Origin: Fremontodendron californicum
Taxonomy: Eukaryota > Streptophyta > Magnoliopsida > Malvales > Malvaceae
Direction of reading: 5' to 3'
NCBI GenBank assembly: GCA_030761205.1
Contig: JAULJL010000001.1
Coordinates: forward strand, 33,365,145 to 33,429,144
DNA: 64,000 bases
Under the pieces are notes generated by a model. That model did no database searches. It was not told the DNA's origin and was given only the letters and a program-made list of their open reading frames with translations. Shown here one piece after another: positions 23,113 through 34,700 of the stretch. The number at the start of each line of letters is the position of its first letter. Positions within the stretch are counted from its first letter, which is position 1. The translations under genes and the position numbers were made by a program.

Positions 23113-23564
23113 TCTTGGAAAATTTCAGTCAATTCTCCATAATATACAGAGAGGATTCTCCCTTTTTGTCTTGCCAAGAATGCCTTCTGATTTAGAGTAA
23201 AAACCTGTAACTCGTCACTGCCATCATAGAATGCTTTGGACAAGGCTGTCCAAATGTCGTAGGCAGTAGGTAAGCGTAAATAACGCCTCATAATTTCCGG
23301 GAACATAGACATTAATAGCCATATTTTGACCTTTTGATTTTCGGCATACCATTTTCCGTAGCCTTCATCAAATTCTATAGGTGCCTTTGTCTTGCCACGG
23401 ATGTATGAGATCTTGTCTCTTTCTGTAATTTGCATTTCCATTAGCTGAGACCATATGTCGTAATTTGATTCAATGAGGGTGATTCCTGCATTAAAAACAC
23501 CTTCGGACTGAACCACAACTGGAATAGGTTTAATTCCACTAGACTCAGAACCTTTTTCATACAT
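23109..23564 (-). pseudogene. copia gag 5' part
   Basis: 151 codons with NYDIWSQLMEMQ, YGKWYAENQKVK and IWTALSKAFYDGSDELQ, typical of copia gag (UBN2-like). The start codon lies about 400 bp inside the LTR boundary. The frame ends at ELTEIFQE, where it overlaps the next frame by 4 bases, a frameshift rather than a natural stop. Confidence 0.88.
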
Positions 23565-23652
23565 TTTTTTAAAGGATCTGATATGAAAATAAAAAACTTG
23601 GATTAGCTCAACTGACTCAAAATACGGTCCAGAAAACTGGCCGGAGTAATGG

Positions 23653-23742
23653 TGACGCGTGAACAGTGCACACGAATAGTAGCACGTAAACAGTACATGT
23701 GAATAGTAATACGTGAACGATGCACGTGAACAGTGTCGCCTT
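23653..23742. repeat. GTGAACAGTG-type repeats in the copia leader
   Basis: Several imperfect units of the form CACGTGAACAGTG and CACGAATAGTAG lie in the untranslated leader between the primer site and gag. Such motifs are common in copia leaders; a role is not known to me. Confidence 0.7.
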
Positions 23743-23956
23743 CAACCTTCAGCAGGTGCGTGTGGCGCGTGGGAGAGTGAATCCCACTCTCAGATCTTTC
23801 GGTGGAGCGTGGGGGCGCATGCGGGGTCCTTTCTGTCTCCGGTTGACTCCGTTGAACTCGTCTCGATGAGTTCTTTCACCTGGTATGTTTAAACACAAAA
23901 TTGAGCACTTTCAATTTTTGGACAGAATAAAAAACACACTCTGTTTTGCACAAAAC

Positions 23957-23971
23957 TTGGCTCTGATACCA
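23957..23971 (-). promoter_or_regulatory. Primer-binding site of the copia element (initiator-Met tRNA)
   Basis: On the - strand TGGTATCAGAGCCAA starts right after the LTR end. This is the usual plant initiator-Met primer site. Confidence 0.93.
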
Positions 23972-24826
23972 TGTTCAGAATTTGAATGAAAGAATAAAAT
24001 GAAGAACTGATAAACAAAGAGCAGAAGAATATAAATCTTTGGGTAAATATGAAAACATGCCCTCAATATGTAAATAATTGTTAAATGGTCTAATGAATAA
24101 AAATTATTTGAAAAAGAAAAATGAACAATTAGAAATTATTATAAAGGATATTGTAAAGACAAAATTATCCTTGATAAAAAAATATTCTCTTCTCTTCCCT
24201 TTTTCTCTTATTTTTTAATTAAAAAAATAAAATTTTCTGAAAATAATTTTTTTTTTTAATTTTAAAAAATAAAAAGTAAAATTTTTTATTTACTTTTTTT
24301 AATTAAAAAATTTTAAAAAATAAAATTAATTTTTCTTTATTTTTTAAATTTTAAAAAATAAATATTTAAATATTTTATTTTTTAAATTTATTTTCAATTA
24401 AAATTTTTAAAAAATAATATTTTCTTAATGAAAGAAAAAGGAAAAGTAAATTTTTTCATTAAGGGTAATTTTGTCTTTACAATATCTTATATAACAATTT
24501 ATAATTGTTCATTTCTCTTTTTCAAATAACTTTTATCTATTAGACCATTAAACAATTATTTGCTTATTGAGGGCACGTTTTTCATATTTACCCTAAATCT
24601 TTTCTCTTTCTTGAAATCAAAACTTGTATTACATTTGTGCATTAGCACTTCTTAAATATTAAAATTTACAAATGTGAACATTCAAGCTAAAAGTCTAACA
24701 TTACAGCTAGTCTATCATTGCAGCTGACATCATGAAAAACATGCAGCTGCCATTGTTGAAGCTGCAAATCTTGAATCTTCTAGGTGCAACCTTTGTTGAA
24801 GATGAAGGAAATGTGTTCATTCAACA
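23972..24826 (-). repeat. copia 5' LTR, interrupted by a MITE
   Basis: On the + strand it begins TGTTCAGAATTTG and ends CATTCAACA. Without the inserted element and its extra duplication it would be about 293 bp. Its terminal 17 bases match the LTR remnant at 19,312. Confidence 0.88.
24041..24593. mobile_element. Mutator-like MITE inside the copia LTR, 553 bp
   Basis: Inverted repeats of about 130 bp begin GGGTAAATATGAAAA at both ends. The 9-bp TAAATCTTT is present exactly at 24,032-24,040 and 24,594-24,602. It therefore inserted after the copia element. The AT-rich centre has no coding. Confidence 0.93.
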
Positions 24827-24831
24827 ATTAA

Positions 24832-26170
24832 ATACTAAAATATTAAAAAATTATTTTTATATTTTATAATTAAATTTAAATAAAATATTTTTATTTAATA
24901 AATAATAATTTAAGCCGGACTGGATCAGATCGATCCAAATTACTAAAATCTATACCCAAACTAAACTCGTTGAATCAGACGGATAATCCAACTTTTGAAG
25001 AGATCTTATCAAGTTCTTAATTAATTATTCTATTTAGTATTTTTATATATCTTCCTCTTCACTTTTTTATCTTATTTATATTGATTAATAAACAGTTCAA
25101 TTGATGAGTGGGTGTTTATGAGCACTTATTTACTTTAAAAAATAATTTTTTCACCAAATTCAAGAACATACAATATATTAATTATATATGTTTTAAATAT
25201 CACTTTAACAAGCGTCTATCTCTACTACTACTTTTCATGAATTTGTTATTCTATAAACTACATCATATCCCGTCTATGACTCTAAAACTCGAAATTGGAA
25301 TTTTCAAGTTGAAAGTTTCAAACTCTAATAATCTCCCTTAAAAACTTTTTAGGGTTATTTAAAACTAATTAACTCTCTTTAGTATTTACTATTTACTCGT
25401 AATATTGCATGAGTGAAGAAAATAAATTATGAGATACAATTAAATTTTTATCACTAAAATGCTAATAATCTTATGATCTAATTGAATTTTTAAATTTGAT
25501 GATTAGGGTTCAATTTCAAGTATCAAAAAAGAAATTTATCATTAAAATAGACATGAATATAACTATGAGAGAAAATAAAGTGCTATAATTAAAACATTTA
25601 ACTTTATAATTAAAAGATAAAATACTAAAAGAAATTGGAAATATAAGACCATGTACCGTAATTTAGAGGGAGAGAGAAATAGAAAAAAATGGAGTTCAAG
25701 TTTAATAAAATACCAAATTTAATATAATCTTGTCTTTGAAATTTCTTTTCCGGATATCATCTCAGATATTAAATTTTTTAGTAGATAATGAAAACATAAG
25801 TAGAAAAGTATATTTGCTATATATTTCAAGTAAGAATTAAAAAAAAAAAAAGTATGAAAAAATTGGTTTGTATAAAAATTATACTTATTACACAAATTTC
25901 TTAGATTATTAATGAAAACATATGTATAATAAAAACAATTTTACTCAAAATATAAAAAACCACCAATCTATTTTCATGGGAACAAGATGATCACCAAAAG
26001 AAAGAAAAAAGTTATATACACAACACAATAACATATTTTTCCTAATTTTTCTCATCACATTTACTTTTAAATTGGCTCATAAGTCATAACTGAGTGTCCA
26101 TGATATTAGCTTATAAGTTTTATGTTTTAATATATATAACTAGCCAAATATAGTTTTTTTTAGAATTATA
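24832..26170. other. AT-rich intergenic stretch
   Basis: The first 200 bases continue the old repeat split by the copia insertion (AAGCCGGACTGGATCAGATC near 24,913). After that I see no gene or ordered repeat. The open frame 25,108-25,341 is AT-rich and unsupported. Confidence 0.4.
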
Positions 26171-26175
26171 ACTCG

Positions 26176-26470
26176 TAACTAGACATATTTATGGATTGAA
26201 CTATCTGTTAGATTTATTGATCCGGTTCAACTCAAGTCAGACCTTGAATAAAAATTTTCAAATCTAAGTCAAGCTATATTAATTTATTAATAATTTTTTA
26301 TTTAAATTTAATTTTTTAAAAATTTTAATATAAACAAATTTAAAAATTATTTTAAATAATATAAAGTCTATTCGAACTGAAGTGGACTGTCTGATCTAAG
26401 TTTCGAACAAAGCTTTTGAAATATCAACTAGACTTAATCAGACTCGATTCTGTTCATGTACATCTCTACT
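26176..26470. mobile_element. Small foldback element, about 290 bp
   Basis: The left end CTAGACATATTTATGGATTG and the reversed right end TAGAGATGTACATGAACAGA are similar, and both lead into sequence with GGTTCAACTCAAGTCAGACC-type words, with an AT-rich centre. It resembles the worn repeat at 19,221. Boundaries are approximate. Confidence 0.5.
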
Positions 26471-27055
26471 TGTAATATTGAAAATGAAGTGTTGATTAAT
26501 CTGGATGGTTTGAGTGCATTTCATGCATAATAAACAAAGTCTATCATATCACACTGTTATAATGCAAAATTCGTGTTCTTCCCACTTAGAAATCAAGTGG
26601 GGTGATCGTTTTCTAAGTGATTAGCATTTTAAGAAGTCAACTAACACTCACCATCATAGAAACAGGGTCGGTTGTTTTAGCACTACAAGTCAACTGTCCC
26701 AACTTTGACAAGAATTCCATCCACGGTTTTCCTTTCTTCCGAGTCAAAAAAATATGTTTAAAATAATCTTATGTGCTCTCCCCTTGCGCCACTACCAAGT
26801 TAATTAGAATTCTTTTTTTATCTTTTATGCATTTATTTATTAATGGTCAAAAAGAAGATGATCACTTATCTTTTTTAATTAAAGGCTAAACTCCTTTTTG
26901 TAAAGAGGAAAAAAAAACACATGATTATCTATGATTAATCCCCTAGTGACAAAAAAAAAAAAAAGACATTGTTATTTTGAAGTTAGCATTATGCTTGTAT
27001 TAGTATCAACACAATTTTTATTTATTTATTTTCAAACATATAATCATATATTATA
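26471..27055. other. Non-coding, no feature seen
   Basis: Apart from poly-A and poly-T runs (for example 26,948-26,963) nothing stands out. Confidence 0.4.
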
Positions 27056-27059
27056 ATTG

Positions 27060-28950
27060 GTATATATATTCTCGTTGTGAGTTTTTTTTTTTTTTTAAGT
27101 TTTGAAAAAGTAATTATTAGAAATTTTTTTATGTAAAAGTTGATAGTTTTATAATTTTAAAAAAATATATGTTTGATAAAAAATTTAGAAAGATATAAAT
27201 ATCTCTTATTTTATATTTATTATAATTTTTTAATCTTTTTTTTTTATAATTTTCTTAATTAAGTTGTTATCACTTTACTCGTGATAATAACTCAGTCAAA
27301 ATTTTTATAATAAACTAGATTATGTCACATCCACTATATCGGTGGAAAAAAAAAACCTATGTAAAAAGATATATATTTATATATATATATGAGTAATTTT
27401 TTTAATTGATTGATAGTTTTTTTAAAAGAATGGTAGTTTTTTTTTTTTATTTAAGAAAGTGGGTAATTTTTTTTAAATATATTATATAAAAATTTTGAAA
27501 AAATAAATACGCTTCTAATGTTAATATTTTATTTATAAAATATTTGGTTTTTATGTAATTTTTTTAATTGAGTTGGTATCACTTGACTCGTGACATCAAC
27601 TCAATTAGAGACTTTATATGTACTAGAATTTGACACACCCACCATGTGGGTGAAAAATATTTTTAAAAAAAAAAAATTATAAATAAAAATATAAATAGTT
27701 TTATAAGTGAGTATTTTTTTGAGAAAGTGGATAGTTAAGAATAAATATTTATTTAAAAATATATATATGAAATTCAAAAAGACAAAAATATCCCTATTTT
27801 ATTTTTTTATGTTATAATTATATTTGATTTATTTTGTAATCTAACTGAGTTGGTGTCACTTGACTCGTGACACCAACTCAGTCACTCACATTATATTAGT
27901 ACTAGATTATGTCACACTCACTATTTGAGTGAAAAAAATTGTGTAAAATTATATATATAAGCAAATTTTTTTTAAAAGAATGATAATTTTTTAAGAGAAT
28001 ATAGTTTTTAAATTAGTGGTAGTTTTTTAAAAAAAAATAGTAGTTTTTTTTTTTTTAAGAAAGTGAATAATTTTAAAAAGTATATTATATTAAAAATTGA
28101 AAGACATAAACACCCTTATAATTACTTAATTTATTAAATATTTAATTTTTTAGTAAAAAGAGTGACTGAGTTGGTGTCACTTGACTCAGTAACACCAACT
28201 CAGCCGTTCTTTTTATAATAGTATTAGATTTTGACACACTCACTATGTGAGTGAAGAAATAATAATTATTATTTTTTTAAAAAGAAGTTACTTAATGGGT
28301 GGTAGTTTTGAAAAAAAAAAAAAGAGATGAGGAAGTTATAAAAGTAATAATATGATAGTAAATTTTTAAGAGTGTGTAGTTTCTTTAAAAAAACATGTAT
28401 ATAAAATTAAAAATACATAAATATCCTTCTATTTATTTTATTATATTTTGGTTTTTACATAATTTTACCAATTGAGTTAGTGTCACTTGGCTCGTGACAC
28501 CAACTCAATCATTCTTTTTAAATATAGTATAGATAGATAGTATAAACTAGAATTTATCACACCCACAAAAGTGGTTGAAAAATGTTTTTTTTTTTTTAAA
28601 TAACAAGTTAAAAAAAATTATCACACCCACAAAAGTGGTTGAAAAATGTTTTTTTTTTTTTTTTAAATAATAAGTTACAAAAATTTATCACATCCAAATA
28701 AGTGGTTGAAAAATGTTTTTTTTTTATTTTTAAAAAAGTTAAAGATATAAGTGAGTAGTTATTGTTTTAAATATATATATATTTTAAAAACTATGAATAG
28801 TTTTGTAGTGGATAGTTATTTTTTAAAATTAGAAGACTTCAATACTCTTAATTTTATTATTATAACTTAAATTTATTTTTTTGAATTTTCTTTAATTGAG
28901 TTGATGTCACTTCGTAATCAATCACGTTATATATAATATAGATATAGATT
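27060..28950 (+). repeat. Helitron-like hairpin repeat cluster B (about six units)
   Basis: Six hairpins, centred near 27,277, 27,586, 27,863, 28,184, 28,491 and 28,910, recur at about 277-321 bp (last gap 419). The best, 27,844-27,882, has perfect 16-bp arms (ACTGAGTTGGTGTCAC and its complement) around TTGACTC. About 30-60 bp after each hairpin comes ACTAGATT-like sequence and then a second palindrome such as CACCCACCATGTGGGTG (27,636) or CACTCACTATGTGAGTG (28,237). Head-to-tail order and the two palindromes suggest tandem copies of a short non-autonomous Helitron-like element, or a satellite derived from one. No protein is encoded. Confidence 0.72.
28555..28725 (+). repeat. Triplicated 64-66 bp segment within cluster B
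   Basis: TATCACACCCACAAAAGTGG with the following GTTGAAAAATG and poly-T tract occurs at 28,555 and 28,619, and in a worn form at about 28,685. It is the 5' part of one unit amplified locally. Confidence 0.8.
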
Positions 28951-30300
28951 ATACATTATATATGTAAATATTTTAAATAAAATTAATTTAATTAATATGC
29001 AGTTCGATTGTTGATCCAAAGTTATTTTTTGGGCGAGTTTGATTACAATGGATTAAAGTTTCTATATAATAGCAAGCGTAAAAAAACTTCAAATATCTTT
29101 TGCTGTTTTGTACTCACATTTTAAAGATAAATAAATAAAACTTGAAATTTAAATTTGAGGATATTAAAGTTCTAATATGAAAAACTAAATTACCTATATA
29201 TAGAAGTATTATTTTGTATAATGGTGATAGAGTTTAAACCTTTTACAAACAAAATTTAATTATCAATAAGAAACTTTATATATAAATAATTAAAACATAC
29301 ACAACAATCACTATAAATATACTTGTGGGTATGTTAGTGTAAGTTTATTTGAATTTAATTGAAAAACTTACAAGAGGTAGTCCAATTGATAAGAAATTAA
29401 GAATGGAATTTTTTTTATTTTTTTTCAATTAGAGATCGATTTTTAATATTGACTAAAATAAAGATTAGGTCAAAACAAAATTTGATTATTTATATTATAC
29501 TAACAACTTTTTCAGTTGAAGAAAATATAAAAAAATCAATAAATAATAAGTCAAATACTAATTCAATAAGAGTATATATATATATATATATATGAATAAA
29601 AATTTCTCATTATCTTATAAAATTACTTATATATAATTTTGTTCACTCACGTAACGAGTGTTGTATTCAAAGTAGTCAGTGTCGTATCAGTAGACGTGCT
29701 GTTTTTGTTTTGATATTGATAACGATATATTTTGACATATCGTTTCGAATTTATCAATATTTTCAAATATAAATATATTTTTAATATATCAAGTTTTTTT
29801 TTTCAATTTTTTTTAATAAAAAATATATATTATATATACCTCAATTATATACATATATATATTTATATGCAAATATAAAATTTTAAAATTTAATATCCAA
29901 AATTTTTAATCATAAATAAAATAAATATTAAAAGATATAATAAATTATTATTAATTATATTCAATAGCATAATTTAATAAATATATTTTATTTTGAATAA
30001 AATTATAAAAAAATAAAAATGATTATAACTAAAAAATATTAAAAATTAGTTAAAAGAATCAAATAAGTGAAATTTTAAAAAATAAAAATATACCATTCGG
30101 TATGTATCGATATTGATCGATATGGATTAATACGATTGGTACGGATCGATATAAAAATCAAAACGTTACAATGTTAATAACATTTTAGTTTTTTTCAAAA
30201 TCGATACATACCGTCGGTACGATATTAACTTATCATGAATGTATTAAAATAAAATATGAAAAATGAGAAATAGAGAAAAAGAAAATAAAACAAATAGAAA
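28951..30300. other. AT-rich stretch upstream of GI, with two possible foldback remnants
   Basis: Near 29,530-29,665 a reverse, worn Helitron-like unit ends in CACTCACGTAACGAGTG. At 29,670-30,235 the sequence carries CGTATCAG, GATCGATATGG and GGTATGTATCGAT-like words at both ends and may be a foldback element. Neither is firm. A (TA)n run lies at 29,574-29,594. Confidence 0.4.
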
Positions 30301-30423
30301 TAGCTTCGCTCCCTGGCTGGCTGCACTCATTTATAACTGATTGAATGGAAACAAATCCCAATCATAAGGTAGAAGCCAATGGTAGACGTACTCCACAACG
30401 ACACACCTTACAAAACTCCTCCC

Positions 30424-30432
30424 AAAATATCT
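30424..30432 (+). promoter_or_regulatory. Evening element in the GI promoter
   Basis: An exact AAAATATCT, about 500 bp before the end of the first non-coding exon. Evening elements bind CCA1, LHY and RVE-type MYB factors and give dusk-phased expression. GI promoters are known to carry them. Confidence 0.8.
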
Positions 30433-30513
30433 TCCCACAAAACCCAATTTGGAAACACAAACATCCATCCACCCAAAATATGTATATTACTAAAATAATT
30501 CAAAGTCACCACC

Positions 30514-30561
30514 CCATCATTATTTTTATTATCATTACAACTTTACATTTTTACCCCATCA

Positions 30562-30592
<31 letters not shown>

Positions 30593-30608
30593 CAACTTTA
30601 CATTTTTT
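30514..30608. repeat. Tandem duplication with (ATT)n in the GI promoter
   Basis: CCCCATCATTATT..ATTACAACTTTACATTTTT occurs twice in a row, the second copy expanded by an (ATT)n run at about 30,561-30,592. The open frame over it is a by-product. Confidence 0.85.
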
Positions 30609-30704
30609 AATCTTCTCTTACTTATTTATGCATGTATGTCCATGCCATGTCATGGATGGTATCATCATGTTATGCATGGGTGGGTTCATATGACATGACA
30701 TAGG

Positions 30705-30755
30705 AATCTAAGCGAGAGGAAAATATCATTGCCACGTCATCAGCAATCTAAGCGA
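30705..30755 (+). promoter_or_regulatory. Compact clock/light motif cluster of GI
   Basis: The 11-mer AATCTAAGCGA occurs at 30,705-30,715 and again at 30,745-30,755. Between them are AAAATATCA (30,720-30,728, an evening-element variant) and GCCACGTCATC (30,731), an ACGT core of the ABRE/HY5 type. CAATCTA resembles a CCA1-binding site. Evening elements and ABRE-like boxes are the conserved parts of GI promoters; the repeated 11-mer is an observation specific to this sequence. Confidence 0.6.
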
Positions 30756-30769
30756 ACAGCCGATCTAAA

Positions 30770-30937
30770 GATCTCTTTTTCTCTCTCTCATTAAAAAAAA
30801 AAAAACACTACCACCTCTTAAAGTTTTCCAAGCTAAACTGAAATAACTTTTTTTGCTTTTTCTTTTCTTTTTTTATAACACTCACATTGTAATTCAGGAA
30901 AATATTTAGCAGCTGATAAGTGATAACCAAAGCCCAG
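30770..30937 (+). other. GI: GI non-coding first exon (approximate start)
   Basis: A CT-rich run (TCTCTTTTTCTCTCTCTC, about 30,771-30,790) leads to a good donor CCCAG|GTACTT with the exon ending at 30,937. The matching acceptor TTTTTGCAG is at 31,381-31,389, giving a 452-bp leader intron. GI genes usually have introns in the 5' UTR. The transcription start is not visible, so the left limit is a guess. Confidence 0.55.
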
Positions 30938-31389
30938 GTACTTAGTTTCCAACTTTTTTTTTTTCTTTCAATTTTGGAAAATTTCATTCTGTTTATGATT
31001 TTTCAAAATATTTTTAAGAACTGGGTTTTGGGATTTAATCTTAGTTTTTTTTTTTGTTGGTTTGATGATTTACGGTGTTTTTTTTTTTTTTTTTTTCATT
31101 TTTTATTTTGTAAATATAATTGGTTATTCTTTTCAAAAACAAAAATAAAATTGGTTATTGCTTTTTCTACATGGACTGCCATTTGTAAAGTTTGAAGATT
31201 TGTTCACTATTAATCATCAAGTTCATGTTTTTATCTAAACGTTTAGGTAGGTGTATAGTGTAGACAATGTTCTTAGCTTGCTTATTAATCCTTTTTCTAG
31301 TGATTTGTTTTTAATCTATTTTTTGATAAAATTTTGTGTCTCTCTATTTTTTAAATAAATCTGATTATTATTTTACTTTGTTTTTGCAG

Positions 31390-31753
31390 TAATCAGTTAA
31401 ACAGTAATTCACAAGTTTTACAAGGCTCGAGACAGTTAAAGGCAGAGACTTTGTGGAGACTAATAATACTGTTCTAAATTTCCAATCCTTTTAGAGAGAG
31501 ATGTAATAGTTTCTCTTGTTGTATTTTCTGCAAGTTCAATACTTTTTGTTTTCTTCAATTGATATATATCTTGTGGGAATCCGAGGGCTGCACAGGGTTG
31601 GGATGTTGAATTACGAAATTTTAATTCTTGATTGGTAGTAGTTGCAGAATGGAAGCTTAGGTTCTGGTGTGTGTTGTTGTTGTTGTTATTGTTGCTTCTT
31701 CTGGTGATTGGTTCAAAAGGGTGTATTTGGAAGATAAATATTGTTGAGGATAC
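31390..31753 (+). other. GI: GI 5' UTR in exon 2, with short upstream open frames
   Basis: This is the leader after the acceptor at 31,389 up to the start codon at 31,754. It holds upstream ATGs: a minimal ATG-TAA at 31,501, an 11-codon frame at 31,603-31,638, and ATG GAA GCT TAG at 31,649-31,660, plus a GTT-rich run at about 31,669-31,692. An alternative acceptor GTTGCAG ends at 31,647, which would remove the first two. Confidence 0.6.
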
Positions 31754-34700
31754 ATGGCTAATCCATCTGAGAGGTGGATTGATGGCCTTCAGTTCTCATC
31801 ACTGTTCTGGTCTCCGCCGCAAGACCCTCAAGAACGAAAGGTACAGTAGTTTCTCTCTCCTGGATTTTTTTTGGTTCTGTTGTTTGATTTCTTTGCATGA
31901 ATCTTTTTGGCTCTTTGGATACTAGTTGCATCTTTAAATCTTTTTTAACGTCTTATATTTTCATGATTGGCTTACCTGAAAACTTAAGTTGGTGAAATAA
32001 ATAGGTGGCAAAAATTTAATATATTACTCCATATTAGCTTTAGTAGATATTGAGTGGAACATACATATAATATGGTTCAATTAGAAGCAAAGAGAGGAAA
32101 TTAGTTTCCTACCACTGCAAAGAAGAAAGCCAGTCTGCACTCTTGCTCATTCTTATTAGATGTTAAAGGATAGATTTAAGTGAGAATTTTCTCAATCTGT
32201 ACCTTAAATTTTGCAACAAAATGAATCTGACATGAGAAAATCAGTTCTATCTATTTCACCTATCATTCATAGGAAGAATTTGCTGCTTAAAATTGCTGGC
32301 ATGGTTGGAGCAGAGACTCTGTAATTTTACAAATAGACCACCGCTTGTGAGGTTGTCCACGTGTAGGCCCTTGTTGAGCTAAACGTGCGGGGGAGTGTTT
32401 AAGTAGTGTTATCCTACATCTATTAAGACTTGAGTTTCCTGTGATCTTATATTCAAGTTTGGTCTCTCCACCTATGCCAATTGGTTTTAGGTTGGATGCT
32501 TACATTAATGTTTTTTAAATTTTGGTTGATCAATCCATGTCTTTCTGGTTCTTTAAATTTACACGATTATCTCTTGCAATTATAAATTCACATGCTTCAT
32601 TATGTTTCCTCTTGTTTAGGTTCAAATTACTGCATATGTTGAGTATTTTGGTCAATTCACATCAGAACAATTCCCTGAGGACATTGCTGAGGTATGTTTG
32701 TTTTGTCCAACTATTTCACACCCTGCAGATTATGAAAGGAAAAGATACCTAACTAATTTGTTTATTATCAATAGAGGAATTTCTTTGATGGTTAGGGATT
32801 TATGTATGTAACAGAATTTGCTTATTCTTGTAACAGCTTGTTCGCTACCGCTATCCATCTAAAGAACAACGCCTTTTTGATGACGTTCTGGGTATTGGCT
32901 CTTTCTTCTTCTGCACTATAGAACAATCCATTATGATTACACCTTTAAATTAAAGTATTCAAAACTAACTTTTACTTAAAAGAATGACTGGTTCTTTAAA
33001 CTTAATTGGTTTGCAGCAATGTTTGTCCTTCACCATCCAGAACATGGGCATGCTGTTGTTCTTCCAATTATTTCATGCATCATTGATGGTTTACTGGTGT
33101 ATGATAAGAGTACCCCTCCCTTTGCTTCATTCATCTCCTTAGTTTGTCCAAGTAGTGAGGTATTATACAAAAGTTCATCTGGCTAAATTTCACATATTTT
33201 TCATTAAATAGAGGAGATTGTCTTTTGCTTCACAAACTATTTTTTTCCTGTTTTTCCTTTTAGATATTACATTCTCGATTCTTTTTTATTTATTTATTTA
33301 TTTATTTGTTGACTCAAAAGAGAACCATTGAGGTTGACCAAGAACTTATCTATGGCATTTATGTATTTTTTTCACAGAATGAGTATTCTGAACAGTGGGC
33401 TCTGGCATGCGGAGAGATCTTGCGAATACTGACTCATTACAACCGTCCAATATATAAAACGGAACCGCAAAATAGTGAAACAGATAGAAGCAACAGCAGT
33501 AGCCAAGCTACAACTAGTGAATCTGTAGATGGGGAACCATCCTTTCATATACCTTTGATGCAACAGGAGAGGAAGCCTTTAAGGCCTTTATCTCCCTGGA
33601 TTACTGATATATTGCTTGCGGCCCCTTTGGGTATCAGAAGCGATTACTTCCGATGGTGAGTACTTTTTATTATAGCTTAGTATTGTCCTTTCTGAATAGT
33701 TTGAAACATCAGTTTGCCTCTACAAAGATGGAAGCAGTTTTACTGGTTTGAACATTGCAATACTTACGTAAAGCAAGTTGGTGGCTGCATTATAACTTTG
33801 ATTGTTATTTCCTATTGTGGTTCTGACTGGTTTAGTAAGGGAGAACAGATATAAAAAGAAGAAAAGTTTGCTTCATAAGGTTGACCAAATACAAGCAACA
33901 AATAGCAATCAGTAGAAGGTAGGGAACTGTAAGAGTGGTATATTTTTTAGTCTCCCAAAAGTTATGTAAAATCCCTAATTTGAACTTAACTAGTGATGTT
34001 TATTAAATACATGTACCCTAGTAAACCTTATGGCAGGTCCAACTTCAAGAAATAATGGAAGAGCCAACAGCCCACAACAGTTGATATAAACCTCTTGAAA
34101 GCTATTCCAAGTGGTCATTAAAACTACTCTTGTCAGCACAGACCTTTTGTCACAAAAGATTTTTTATATTTTGTAACAATTGATAGGCTTTGTCCCCTTC
34201 CAGACTCTCTTCTAGCCACCAAGTTCTCTAATCTGTTTTTATTTGGTGACTAACAGCAGCTCTTGATATTTTCCAATTCGGACAAAGTTATCATGCAATC
34301 ATAAATATTAAATTCGATTATTATACTCACCTAACCATCTTACCCTTTTGTCTAAGATTCAGTATCTCTTAAATTGATTGTGGTGGTAATCAAGGGCCAA
34401 TCAATCTATCCTTAATTATTGTCCATAGTTCAATCCTTTCCTTTTCAACTGATGCTCTCCATTCCATCAGCTTCCCCCTTGTTGCTCCATTTAGCTTTGC
34501 CTTCATCTTCAGCTTGCACTTCTTAGACATTATTTCTTCACGTCGAAAAGGTTATCCACACTCCATAACCTAAAGTTTGCAAAGTCTACCGCCATCAGAT
34601 TGAGCACTTTAAGTCTTCAAACCTTTCTCACAAGTCAAAACTATATTCATTGTTCTATGGAGTTTCTCTTGCTGTTGTGCTGGGATTTGGGTGGAGTTTG

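Larger units (their letters stand above)
19312..24826 (-). mobile_element. Ty1/copia retrotransposon, dead
   Basis: The element is bounded by the 5-bp duplication ATTAA (19,307-19,311 and 24,827-24,831). On the - strand the order is 5' LTR (24,826-23,972), initiator-Met primer site, gag, protease, integrase, reverse transcriptase, RNase H; integrase before reverse transcriptase is the copia order. Of the 3' LTR only about 17 bases, TGTTCAGAATTTGAATG at 19,312-19,328, remain directly against the end of pol. The coding region has several frameshifts and stops. A 553-bp MITE sits in the 5' LTR. It inserted into an older repeat whose pieces (TAGACCTGTTCATGGGCCAG at 19,221 and similar words after 24,900) flank it. 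Confidence 0.9.

Noticed and set aside
24905..25010. Possible right half of the repeat interrupted by the copia element
   Set aside because: Word similarity only (CCGGACTGGATC); too worn to align with the left half with confidence.
27060..28950. Cluster of tRNA genes or snoRNAs, suggested by repeated hairpins
   Set aside because: No cloverleaf, no A/B promoter boxes and no C/D or H/ACA boxes; the palindromes fit transposon ends better.
30345..30698. 117-codon frame just upstream of GI
   Set aside because: It runs through the duplicated (ATT)n promoter segment and encodes a Tyr/Ile run; a promoter by-product.
31632..31925. 97-codon frame across the GI start
   Set aside because: It has no ATG start, overlaps the GI leader and first coding exon in another frame and reads into intron 1.
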